A stretch of DNA of 7,882 bases from JBBKWX01 sp037969175 (lineage in GTDB: Bacteria; Bacteroidota; Bacteroidia; AKYH767-A; JBBKVM01): the NCBI GenBank assembly GCA_037969175.1, contig JBBKWX010000196.1, positions 1-7,882 on the forward strand, read 5' to 3'. The position numbers and the translations under genes were made by a program. This document shows positions 1 to 7,540 of the stretch, piece by piece (the stretch's first letter is position 1; each line of letters opens with the position of its first letter). The notes beneath the pieces were generated by a model. It was given only the letters and a program-made list of their open reading frames with translations, was not told the DNA's origin and searched no databases.

Positions 1-708
1 TTGTTTGAACGTAAAAAAATTCTTCAGTTTTTCGTTTTGAGTTTGATGGTTCTGTTTATGACATTGAATATTTTTCAGTCCTATCAATATGCTCAGCTGG
101 CTATGCCTCACGACGGAAAGAACTTTGAGTTTTACAAAGCAAATTTCTTCAAACTTAAGCCTGATCCGGAAACTTGGAAGTTGCTTGATTTTCAAAGAAG
201 ACATGTGGAGAACGAAGAATTTATAAATCAAGAAGATTATGAGCAAAGAACAATTGGTTACTTCAATTTTGAGAATATCAATTCGGCTCCTTTGATAGAA
301 TCACAACTTGATTCAACGATCTATTTAAGTCCCGGTAATTCATACCGTTTGGATAAAGACATGCAATACTCACCTGCATTTAAGATCCCATTTAATGCAC
401 TCACCAAGCGTGAACATGCCTGGGTAAGGGTGACCTTGAATTATTACCCAATGTATGATCTGCAGGAAGCTCCAGCAAGTTTGGTGATCCATATGAGTTA
501 CAAGGGTAGAAACTTCGTGTATCGCGGGTATGATCTGGAGAAAAGACCTTACAAAGTTGGAGAGTGGAATACGATCACAGTCGAGTACATTACACCCTAC
601 CCATTCTCATTCACAGAAGAGCAATTATATGTGTATGTGTGGAACCGCAGCGATAAGCCCTTCTACATCGATGATATGCATATAGAAGCTTTTGAGCGAA
701 AATGGTAA
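1..708 (+). CDS. 3' end of a probable GT-C membrane glycosyltransferase with a C-terminal beta-rich domain (partial)
   Basis: The frame is open from base 1 to a TAA at 706-708. A TTG sits at base 1, but I read this as the C-terminal 235 residues of a larger protein. Residues 6-28 form one hydrophobic helix, followed by about 35 residues that align without gaps to the tail of the fusion protein at 2308-4401: N23, F25, Q26, Q29, Y45, K46, F49, L61 and L62 match N636, Y638, Q639, Q642, Y658, K659, F662, L674 and L675, all at an offset of 613. In that protein this helix is the last of many. Residues about 85-235 are rich in alternating hydrophobic and aromatic positions (VYVWN at 211-215, FYIDDMHIEAFE at 221-232) and suggest a beta-sandwich, possibly carbohydrate-binding, that the paralogue lacks. 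It converges on the gene ending at 740, with 31 bp between them. The GT-C origin is inferred from the paralogue; the beta-domain function is unknown. Confidence 0.72.
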   Translation: MFERKKILQFFVLSLMVLFMTLNIFQSYQYAQLAMPHDGKNFEFYKANFFKLKPDPETWKLLDFQRRHVENEEFINQEDYEQRTIGYFNFENINSAPLIESQLDSTIYLSPGNSYRLDKDMQYSPAFKIPFNALTKREHAWVRVTLNYYPMYDLQEAPASLVIHMSYKGRNFVYRGYDLEKRPYKVGEWNTITVEYITPYPFSFTEEQLYVYVWNRSDKPFYIDDMHIEAFERKW

Positions 709-739
709 TGTGTCTTAATTTATGAGTGGGTTGACGATC

Positions 740-2260
740 TTAAAATATGATTGGTATTTCTTGTTTTATTTTAAAGATAGATACTTCCAGATTTTGCGTT
801 CCAATAAGATCATGATGATTGAAAAGAGGAACATAAGAGGAATCAGTAAGTAATATATATTCTGCACCCTGATTTTTATATTCTTCCATTTTAGAAATAT
901 TTATTTCTGAAATATTTTGGATGGGCCAACCCTGACGATTTATAAAATACAATGCTCCGTTGGTTGTCTTGTCTGTTACAATAATAAATTTTGCATTCTC
1001 GGGAACCCCAATAGAACCAAGGTAGGAGCGTGTAGCAGAAAGTTTTAATCCTATTGATGAGTACATATCAGGTTGCATTTCATATCGTCCTTTCAGCTTT
1101 CCTGAAGCATAATTGATACTCAACACACACAGAACAAGTACTAGTCCTTTGAAAATAAAACTTCTTATTATTTTAGGATAAACAATTGCTAATGTATAGA
1201 TGGAATTTAAGACCAGGAAAATTATTACCGGTATCAATACAATAAAATAATAATCATGGCTTTCGAACTGGGCATAGAATAACATGACATAAGCAATACT
1301 TCCTAATAGCAACAGATAGGTAATAAGTGAGATCTTTTTATCTTGATTTTTAATAAATACGAAACCTGATAAAATCAAGATTCCAAAGACATGAATAGTG
1401 CTGTAATAATAAATACTTGAATACCATTTATCAGATATGATGCTCCATATATTTCTAATTTGCCCGGGGTTTAAATCCCATATTGGTTTAGGGCTGATCA
1501 GAAAATAAGAATCATGATGAAGATTGTTATAGTAGCGGATGTACAAGCTCCAACTCAAGATCAAAATACAACTTCCAAAAAACAGACTTATTGGCAATAA
1601 GTTCGATTTCAGGTATTCGAAAAATCCTTTTCTGCCGGATAACTGATATATACCTATTGCTAAGAAAGCAGCAATAGGATTTATAAAAAAACTGATCTTA
1701 AGTAAGGAAGATACTGAGAAAAAGATAAACGCGATGATAAGTGAAGTGCTATTTTTTTGAGAATAGAAATGCTTATAAAAGAAATACCATGCGATGAGGG
1801 TCAAACCAAATGCACTTGCATCAGGTAGAAAATTATTGCTGTAGTACAAGAGGATTGTAGACGAGAAGAACAGAAAACTCAATCCAATGGATAGAACCCA
1901 GTCATTGAATAGAAGATAAATTAATCTGTAGAGATAAAAAAATCCGGTTGATACTATACTGAGTGTAATAAGCCGCAGGAAAAATACATGTTCGCCAAAG
2001 ATCTTATAACATAGGGCTGTGATATAGTAGAGAACAGGAAATTCACTCCCCGCTTTACCCTCTGTACTTTGAAGATTGAAAACCTGAGGTTCAAAAAAAT
2101 TAAATCCGTTCTTGAAATAATTTGCAACGAAAGACAGACTATCTGTTTGTCTCCAGAAATGTAAACCTTGAGGTTGGAGAAAAAGAATTTTGTGATAGTC
2201 AAGAATTAAATAAAGACATATCAAAAGAAGTAGAAATCCAAATTTTTGATATTGTTTCAA
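740..2260 (-). CDS. GT-C (PMT/ArnT-like, GT39-type) integral membrane glycosyltransferase
   Basis: A 506-residue protein with about 11 predicted membrane helices (roughly 7-26, 90-115, 121-140, 147-165, 172-187, 189-205, 222-240, 288-303, 310-329, 337-358, 367-382) and a C-terminal soluble part from about 385 to 506. The first outer loop carries FWRQTDS (D40), the place where GT-C enzymes hold their catalytic Asp/Glu, followed by GSEFPVLYYI (72-80), the usual re-entry into the membrane. FESHDYYF (332-339) is another pattern often seen in Bacteroidota members. Enzymes of this fold move a sugar from a polyprenyl-phosphate donor to an acceptor on the outer face of the inner membrane; the sugar and acceptor here cannot be read. 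The start is TTG at 2258-2260: an in-frame TAA lies 9 codons upstream, no ATG lies between, and the first internal Met is residue 326. It lies 47 bp behind the GT2/GT-C fusion gene, probably in the same transcript. Confidence 0.85.
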   Translation of the reverse strand: MKQYQKFGFLLLLICLYLILDYHKILFLQPQGLHFWRQTDSLSFVANYFKNGFNFFEPQVFNLQSTEGKAGSEFPVLYYITALCYKIFGEHVFFLRLITLSIVSTGFFYLYRLIYLLFNDWVLSIGLSFLFFSSTILLYYSNNFLPDASAFGLTLIAWYFFYKHFYSQKNSTSLIIAFIFFSVSSLLKISFFINPIAAFLAIGIYQLSGRKGFFEYLKSNLLPISLFFGSCILILSWSLYIRYYNNLHHDSYFLISPKPIWDLNPGQIRNIWSIISDKWYSSIYYYSTIHVFGILILSGFVFIKNQDKKISLITYLLLLGSIAYVMLFYAQFESHDYYFIVLIPVIIFLVLNSIYTLAIVYPKIIRSFIFKGLVLVLCVLSINYASGKLKGRYEMQPDMYSSIGLKLSATRSYLGSIGVPENAKFIIVTDKTTNGALYFINRQGWPIQNISEINISKMEEYKNQGAEYILLTDSSYVPLFNHHDLIGTQNLEVSIFKIKQEIPIIF

Positions 2261-2307
2261 TTTAATTTTATGCTTTTGAAGTAATTATTAAGCAATTTAT
2301 TAAAAGA

Positions 2308-4401
2308 TTATTGAGGGACATTTTTCATATCTCTTTCAGGGATCCCTTTTTTTGCATTTTCATAATCAGGAAGCTCTAACAACTGATCATAATTATCCGG
2401 CCATTTTTCGTTTATAAAGATCTTTTTGTAAAGCTCTTTACTCATGCTGTCCCAGTGCAGTTGTGTGCTAGTAAATTGTGCGGTTTGATATCTGTTCACA
2501 TAGGTAAAGAAATAGAACAGAATAAAGACCGGCAACAATGCTAACCTTGGTAATTTGAGCAGATAATTTATCAATGCGGCTAAAGGTAATGCAAGCAGGG
2601 CATAAGATTCAATAAAAACCCGGGCACCATAACTTCCACCATACCACCAACACCACCAGCTGAGTAAAACGAAAATATTCAAAGAAGTAAAGACCAATAA
2701 AGGGAGAAAAAAATCGGCCAGTTTTTTTCTAAAAATGAATATGGATGCTACCGCAAAAAGCATGATCGGAGTATATAAAAACCAACCCTTTCTAAATCCA
2801 AACAGACCGTCTATAATATTATCTCCCGTAAAAAAGAAATGTTCATCTGTATATGAATAAAAGATCCAATCACCGGTAATGTGTTTCCAATACATTAGTT
2901 GTGGTGAAATTGTGATAGCACATGCAATAGCAGCAAATAGAATGAATTTGCTATTTTTTATCAGAAAAGAAAATCTCGTTTTTAGATCATCCAGATTTTT
3001 CAACCCAAATAATACCGGGAAGATCAGGATCATGATATTGGTTGGCCGTGTGATGATGATCAATCCAAGTAAAATACCCATTCCTATGGCTGAGGATGAT
3101 TTTGGTTTTTCAAAAAAGTTCAGCATCAAATGAATGAAAACAGCAAACAAACCAAAGGTGTAAGCATGCGACATTCCAATTTGCTGATAGGAATAACAGT
3201 ATAAATTTGTTCCAAAGAAAATAAGGAGCAATGTTAAACCGGTCACTTTATCTGAAAAATATCTCCTCAATATCTTGCCCAGAAATACACAACCGATGAA
3301 AGTGTATACCAATGCACTCAAGCATAACATAAACATATAGGGTGGTGAAAAACCATCAGGTACATGGTGACTCATCAAAGCGTAAACATGACCTAAAAGA
3401 AAAAAAGGCAACCATAAGATTGCCATACCAATGCTCATTTTCGAATACCGTGTCCCATCAGGCAAGACATGCAACCACATCGTGTTGAAATAACTCTCTT
3501 TATCCGTATTCAGAAAGCTAAATTTAAGATCCTGCTTGATAATCGCAGCCGGCAGATAACCATAATAACTAAATGGATCTGACTGCATCATTTGTTTGTT
3601 TTCGTATTGCTTCAATGCAAACATGTTACCCAACAAGGAAATCAATATTGCGATCAATGCTATATGCTTAACGAACTTTTTTTTTGCCAGACCATACTTA
3701 ATGATACAGTAAAGTGCCCTGAATCCATCTTTCCAATTGATCTTTTTTCCTTCAGCATAGGTCCGACCATAGTATGAGATTCCCACTTCATAGATCCGGA
3801 TATTCGGAATCCTGGAGATCTTGGCAGTTACTTCCGGTTCAAAACCAAAACGATTTTCTTCGATATCAACCCCCTGAATGATCTCTCTTTTAAACAACTT
3901 ATAACAGGTTTCCATATCTGTTAGATTCAGATTGGTAAACATGTTGGATGCAAAAGTTAAGAGCTTATTTCCTATGCTGTGCCAAAAGAAAAGTATACGG
4001 TGAGGCTTACCTCCGATAAATCTTGATCCATAAACAACATCAGCAAATCCATCCAGGATAGGTTTGATCAGGATATTAAATTCTTCCGGGTTGTATTCCA
4101 GATCAGCATCCTGTATGATCACATAATCACCGGTTGCACTTTTGATCCCGGTACGTATAGCAGCACCTTTACCCTGATTTACTTCATGACTTAACACCCT
4201 GGCAGAGAAATCAGGGTTTCCGGAAAGAAACTCGTTGACCTTTTCAATGGTATTGTCTTTTGAACAATCATTGACTATGATTATTTCCTTTTTGATCCCT
4301 GCAATAAGCTGCACATCTCTCAGCTTTTCTAAGATCTTGTGTATAGTAGGCCCCTCGTTATATGCAGGGACAATTATCGTAAGAGTTTCGAATTTTACCA
4401 T
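2308..4401 (-). CDS. Fusion of a GT2 polyprenyl-phosphate glycosyltransferase (DPM1-like) with a GT-C-like membrane module
   Basis: A 697-residue two-part protein. Residues 1-240 are a cytosolic GT2 domain of the dolichyl-phosphate mannose/polyprenyl-phosphate glucose synthase type: VPAYNE (11-16), VNDCSKDNT (43-51), NQGKGAAIRTG (75-85), the metal-binding DAD (98-100), VYGSRF (123-128) and ENRFGFEPE (182-190). Residues 244-635 contain about 11 hydrophobic helices. The first outer loop has SDPFSYYGYLPA (D275 is the candidate catalytic acid), and later come GMSHAYTFG (409-417), TRPTN (451-455), FGFRKGWFLYTP (534-545) and SWWCWWYGGSYGAR (581-594). The last 60 residues are soluble. The expected role is to make a lipid-linked sugar with the N-terminal half and transfer or translocate it with the C-terminal half; the transfer step is inferred, since the GT-C part is recognised by layout only. 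The start is ATG at 4399-4401. It heads a likely two-gene unit with the gene at 740-2260. Confidence 0.87.
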   Translation of the reverse strand: MVKFETLTIIVPAYNEGPTIHKILEKLRDVQLIAGIKKEIIIVNDCSKDNTIEKVNEFLSGNPDFSARVLSHEVNQGKGAAIRTGIKSATGDYVIIQDADLEYNPEEFNILIKPILDGFADVVYGSRFIGGKPHRILFFWHSIGNKLLTFASNMFTNLNLTDMETCYKLFKREIIQGVDIEENRFGFEPEVTAKISRIPNIRIYEVGISYYGRTYAEGKKINWKDGFRALYCIIKYGLAKKKFVKHIALIAILISLLGNMFALKQYENKQMMQSDPFSYYGYLPAAIIKQDLKFSFLNTDKESYFNTMWLHVLPDGTRYSKMSIGMAILWLPFFLLGHVYALMSHHVPDGFSPPYMFMLCLSALVYTFIGCVFLGKILRRYFSDKVTGLTLLLIFFGTNLYCYSYQQIGMSHAYTFGLFAVFIHLMLNFFEKPKSSSAIGMGILLGLIIITRPTNIMILIFPVLFGLKNLDDLKTRFSFLIKNSKFILFAAIACAITISPQLMYWKHITGDWIFYSYTDEHFFFTGDNIIDGLFGFRKGWFLYTPIMLFAVASIFIFRKKLADFFLPLLVFTSLNIFVLLSWWCWWYGGSYGARVFIESYALLALPLAALINYLLKLPRLALLPVFILFYFFTYVNRYQTAQFTSTQLHWDSMSKELYKKIFINEKWPDNYDQLLELPDYENAKKGIPERDMKNVPQ

Positions 4402-4417
4402 AATGAGTAGCGAACCC

Positions 4418-4451
4418 CGAAAGTAATATTTTTTTAAGGCAAAACAGCAAT
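4418..4451 (-). promoter_or_regulatory. Weak candidate Bacteroidota-type promoter for the GT2/GT-C fusion gene
   Basis: On the minus strand TACTTTCG (4418-4425) differs by one base from the Bacteroidota -7 consensus TAnnTTTG. An ATTG (4448-4451) lies 22 bp upstream, near the expected -33 spacing. The -7 box is 16 bp before the ATG, giving a very short leader. The region is AT-rich, so a chance match is quite possible. Confidence 0.2.
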
Positions 4452-4501
4452 GAAAACCAGAGATTCTTGTCTATTTTTTCAGTCATTAAAATTTACTTTT
4501 T

Positions 4502-4580
4502 TTAACCACGGAGTTCACAAAGGATACACAGAGAACACAGAGTAACCATAAATTAATTTTTTCTCTATGTAACTCCAGGT
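4502..4580 (+). repeat. Degenerate CACAGAG-type intergenic repeat with imperfect inverted arms
   Basis: The left arm (about 4502-4543) begins TTAACCACGGAGTTCACAAA and contains two CACAGAG words (4528-4534 and 4536-4542). The right arm (about 4561-4580) reads, on the minus strand, ACCTGGAGTTACATAGAG, which imperfectly matches the left arm's ACCACGGAGTTCACAAAG, so the element could fold back on itself. It is closely related, in inverted orientation, to 7595-7638. Sequences of this style are scattered between genes in many bacterial genomes, and I know of no assigned function. It lies in the 546-bp non-coding stretch 4402-4947, whose other content is the palindrome array at 4667-4933. I see nothing definable in 4581-4666. 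Confidence 0.7.
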
Positions 4581-4666
4581 ATTTATAGCAAGGTAAAAAA
4601 GTTTGCATCTGCTATGAAGAAAATGTAAGCTCGATCAGCCATGGTTGTAAAAAGCTAGCAAGCAGT

Positions 4667-4933
4667 AACCCCTTTAGGGGTTTCCTCCGAGTAAAGCAGA
4701 AGGGTCAGCCTGACCCCTTTAGGGGTTGCCTCCGAATAACTTTGTGATGAAGCTCTGCGATACAACCCCTTTAGGGGTTTCCTTCGAATAAAGCAGAAAC
4801 GTCTGCCTAACCCCTTTAGGGGTTGCCTCCGAGTAACTGTGTGATGCAGCTCTGCGATACAACCCCTTTAGGGGTTGCCTCCGAGTAAAGCAGAAGGGTC
4901 AGCCTAACCCCTTAAGGGGTTTCCTTCGAATAA
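4667..4933. repeat. Tandem array of six GC-rich palindromes with an alternating 45/52-bp period (97-bp dimer)
   Basis: Six copies of a 28-bp unit, each AACCCCTTTAGGGGTT followed by KCCTYCGARTAA, start at 4667, 4712, 4764, 4809, 4861 and 4906. The intervals are 45, 52, 45, 52 and 45 bp. Copies 1, 3 and 5 are followed by a 17-bp spacer beginning AGCAGAA; copies 2 and 4 by a 24-bp spacer ending CTCTGCGATAC. The array is therefore a 97-bp dimer repeated two and a half times or more. The arms AACCCCT/AGGGGTT pair over 7 bp. Copy 2 starts with G instead of A, and copy 6 is a perfect 16-bp palindrome (TTAA centre). All copies share one polarity, set by the KCCTYCGARTAA tag. The array ends 14 bp past the stop codon of the minus-strand repeat-protein gene, so it would lie in that mRNA's 3' region. 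It resembles REP/BIME-type intergenic elements; a role in mRNA 3'-end protection or termination is only inference. Confidence 0.9.
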
Positions 4934-4947
4934 CTGTTTAACAACCA

Positions 4948-7452
4948 CTATTCCTTAATTATTTTCATATAATCAAAGAAGCTTCCATTTTCTAATTTAA
5001 CTAAATACAAACCAGGTTTAAAATTAGCAGTATGAACGAATGTTTTTTCAATTAGATCACCTTTATAAATAATCTGGCCAATCCCATTAATTATCTCAAA
5101 ATTTCGAATCATATTATTTCCCGGAATTTCGAATACCAATTCATCCCGCATCGGATTAGGGTATGCAAGCATCTTCCCATGTTTAAATTCAGATAAAGAT
5201 GGATTAGTTGAGGCGGGATTGCCATCACCTTTTATTCTGGCAACCCGATTTTTGCCGACACCATTATAAGAAACAAAATCTCCACCAATAATAATGTCTC
5301 CGTTACTTTGTATTGTAGTAGTTTGAACAATTTTGTCAGCTCCGCTCCCCACAACGAAAGTTATATCTCTTGAGCCATCAGCATTAAGACGAGCTAAGTT
5401 ATTGTAGGTAAAACCGTTATAAGCACTAAACAATCCGCCAATAATTATTTTACCATCATTTTGAATAGATGTCGTCGAAATATGGCCTTGCGTTCCCAGC
5501 CCGGGATCAAAATTAACATCAAGGCTTCCATCCGGGTTAAGACGAGCAATGGATCTTTTTTGTATTCCATTAAAGGAGCTAAACGCCCCGGCAAAAATTA
5601 TTTTACCGTCGCTTTGGATTGAGGTTGTGAGTACATAATTGTTTGTTCCTGTAAAGGAATCAAAACTGGTATCCAAAGTTCCATCTGCATTCACACGTGC
5701 TATGCGACCTCTCGGTATTCCGGCATAATTGGTAAACCATCCTCCAATAATTATTTTCCCATCGCTTTGGATAGAGGTTGACACTATTGGATCGTTAGCC
5801 CCAGAGCCCGGATTAAAATTAGAATCAAGACTTCCATCTGTATTCAGGCGGGCTATACAACTTCTTGGTGTTCCGTTGTAAGAAGAGAAATATCCACCAA
5901 TAATTATTTTACCATCGATTTGAATCGAAGTTGTATTGATAATTCCTGTAACTCCTGAACCGGGATCAAAAGTTATATCAAGACTTCCATCAACATTAAG
6001 TCTTGCGATGCAATTTCTAGGTATCCCGTAATAGGAATTAAAAGTCCCAACAATAATTATCTTCCCATCACTCTGGATTGAAATGTTTGTTACGAACCCA
6101 ATTGCTCCAATACCAGAATTAAAAGTGTTATCCAGTGTCCCGTCATTGTTCAGGCGGGCTAGGCGGAATTTCACAGTTTCGTTAAAGGAGGTAAAGGAGC
6201 CACCAATAATTATTTTTCCATCGCTTTGAATCGCAGTGGCTCTGACTTGATCGATTGCCCCTGTTCCTGGATTAAATGTTGAATCATGGCTTGCATCTGT
6301 ATTTAATCGAGTAAGGAAGTTTCTTGGGGTTCCATCAAAGGAATTGAAGTCCCCACCTATTATTATTTTGCCATCACTTTGAATGGACGTAGCATATATT
6401 ATTTTATCTGCACCTATTCCCGGATTAAAAAAGATATCCAGGCTTCCATCTGAATTAAGTCTAGCAATTCGATTTCTTGTCGTTCCATCATACGCGGTGA
6501 AATAACCGCCAATAATTATTTTCCCATCGCTTTGAATGTTGGTCGTGGTTACCTGATTGGTTGCCCCTATGCCGGCATTAAAAGTATTATCGAGACTGCC
6601 ATCTACATTAATTCGCGCAATTCGATTTCTTGTTGTTCCATCATACGCGGTGAAATTACCGCCAATAATTATTTTTCCATCGCTCTGTATCGAGATAGAA
6701 TGCACAAAGCCATTTCCTCCACTTCCAATATTAAAAGTGCCGTCAAGACTGCCATCTGAATTCAGGCGAGTAATATTATTTCTTGATGCACCATTAAATA
6801 AAAAAAAGCCCCCACCAATAATTATTTTTCCATCGCTTTGAATATTTGAGGATCTAACTGCATTGTTTGCTCCAGAACCCGGGTTAAAAGTAGTATCCAA
6901 AGTTCCATTTGCATTAAGTCGGGCTATTTTATTCCTTGTTATTCCGTTAAATGAAGTGAAGTCCCCACCAATAATTATTTTCCCATCACTTTGAATTGAA
7001 GTTGTCCATACTTGAAGATTAGCCCCATTACCCGGATTAAAAGAGGTATCCAGACTTCCATCGGCATTTAGTCTTGCTATTTTAGATCTTAAGATCCCAT
7101 TAAAAGAATCAAAAAGTCCACCTACGATTATTTTCCCATCGTTTTGGATAGAGATAGAATTTACATTATTATTAAAACCAGTTCCCTGAATAAAAGTGGT
7201 ATCGTAAGTTCCGTTTACATTAACACGTGCGATATATGAACATGCGAATGCATTGTAACTGTTGAATCTTCCACCGATAAATGTTTTGCCATCACTTTGA
7301 ATGGCTGTTGTCCGGACCGATGCATTTGCTCCGTCTCCAATTCCAAACCCAAGATCAGCAGGGTTGAAGGTTGGATCAATAGATCCAGCTTGACCATAAA
7401 TTGGACCAATAAAGCAAATGAATACTGACAAAAGTAAACTTGCTTTTTTCAT
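4948..7452 (-). CDS. Secreted delta-60/DUF5122 repeat protein with a T9SS type A C-terminal sorting domain
   Basis: An 834-residue protein. Residues 1-20 are a Sec signal peptide (MKK, hydrophobic core LLLSVFICFIG, likely cut after IYG). Residues 53-715 are thirteen repeats of exactly 51 residues with no insertions. Each follows the pattern DGKIIIGG-F-S(F/Y)NG--RN-IARLN-DGSLD-TFNPG-GA and ends in IQ. Residues 24-52 match the back half of a repeat (with about 7 extra residues) and 716-745 the front half. Delta-60 (DUF5122) repeats are annotated as beta-propeller-like. Residues about 760-834 are the T9SS type A sorting domain: AYPNPMRDELVFEI (763-776), GIGQIIYKG (790-798), FKPGLYLVKLENG (811-823) and a terminal MKIIKE. 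The protein should be exported by Sec, carried through the outer membrane by T9SS, and anchored to the surface or released. The ligand is unknown. The start is ATG at 7450-7452, directly before the signal peptide. It appears monocistronic, with non-coding DNA on both sides. Confidence 0.93.
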   Translation of the reverse strand: MKKASLLLSVFICFIGPIYGQAGSIDPTFNPADLGFGIGDGANASVRTTAIQSDGKTFIGGRFNSYNAFACSYIARVNVNGTYDTTFIQGTGFNNNVNSISIQNDGKIIVGGLFDSFNGILRSKIARLNADGSLDTSFNPGNGANLQVWTTSIQSDGKIIIGGDFTSFNGITRNKIARLNANGTLDTTFNPGSGANNAVRSSNIQSDGKIIIGGGFFLFNGASRNNITRLNSDGSLDGTFNIGSGGNGFVHSISIQSDGKIIIGGNFTAYDGTTRNRIARINVDGSLDNTFNAGIGATNQVTTTNIQSDGKIIIGGYFTAYDGTTRNRIARLNSDGSLDIFFNPGIGADKIIYATSIQSDGKIIIGGDFNSFDGTPRNFLTRLNTDASHDSTFNPGTGAIDQVRATAIQSDGKIIIGGSFTSFNETVKFRLARLNNDGTLDNTFNSGIGAIGFVTNISIQSDGKIIIVGTFNSYYGIPRNCIARLNVDGSLDITFDPGSGVTGIINTTSIQIDGKIIIGGYFSSYNGTPRSCIARLNTDGSLDSNFNPGSGANDPIVSTSIQSDGKIIIGGWFTNYAGIPRGRIARVNADGTLDTSFDSFTGTNNYVLTTSIQSDGKIIFAGAFSSFNGIQKRSIARLNPDGSLDVNFDPGLGTQGHISTTSIQNDGKIIIGGLFSAYNGFTYNNLARLNADGSRDITFVVGSGADKIVQTTTIQSNGDIIIGGDFVSYNGVGKNRVARIKGDGNPASTNPSLSEFKHGKMLAYPNPMRDELVFEIPGNNMIRNFEIINGIGQIIYKGDLIEKTFVHTANFKPGLYLVKLENGSFFDYMKIIKE
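5308..7296 (-). repeat. Thirteen tandem 153-bp coding repeats
   Basis: This part of the secreted-protein gene is 13 units of 153 bp (1989 bp), each encoding one 51-residue delta-60-type repeat. The best kept stretch encodes SDGKIIIGG, seen on the plus strand as CCACCAATAATTATTTT-like words at one per unit. Units differ at many third positions, so most copies are old. Two neighbours (6532-6684 and 6379-6531) share a nearly identical block. The constant unit length suggests that indels are selected against or that copies arose by in-register unequal crossing-over. Confidence 0.92.
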
Positions 7453-7540
7453 AATATCCGGATACTTTTAATAAAAGAGTTTATCTGTAAATATATGAAA
7501 AAAAGGAACGGAGAAATGTACCGCTTAAACACAAAAAATA

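Noticed and set aside
709..739. Bidirectional terminator between the converging genes
   Set aside because: The 31-bp gap has no inverted repeat with a useful stem.
4906..4921. Intrinsic terminator of the 834-residue gene
   Set aside because: The stem is GC-rich and 26 bp past the stop, but on the minus strand it is followed by AGGCTGACC, with no T-run. It is one of six array copies, so a dedicated terminator is not supported.
4667..4933. CRISPR array
   Set aside because: The repeats are regularly spaced, but the spacers are two sequences used alternately, not unique, and no cas gene is present.
6532..6841. Two overlapping plus-strand frames of 75 and 94 codons
   Set aside because: They are antisense shadows of the 153-bp coding repeats, which keep frames open periodically.
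4948..7452. Lipoprotein signal in the secreted repeat protein
   Set aside because: C13 lies inside the hydrophobic core (SVFIC) without a proper lipobox; the IYG/QAG boundary fits signal peptidase I better.
7453..7520. Promoter for the secreted repeat-protein gene
   Set aside because: TATATTTA on the minus strand is one base from the -7 consensus TAnnTTTG, but there is no TTG at a suitable -33 distance in this very AT-rich stretch.
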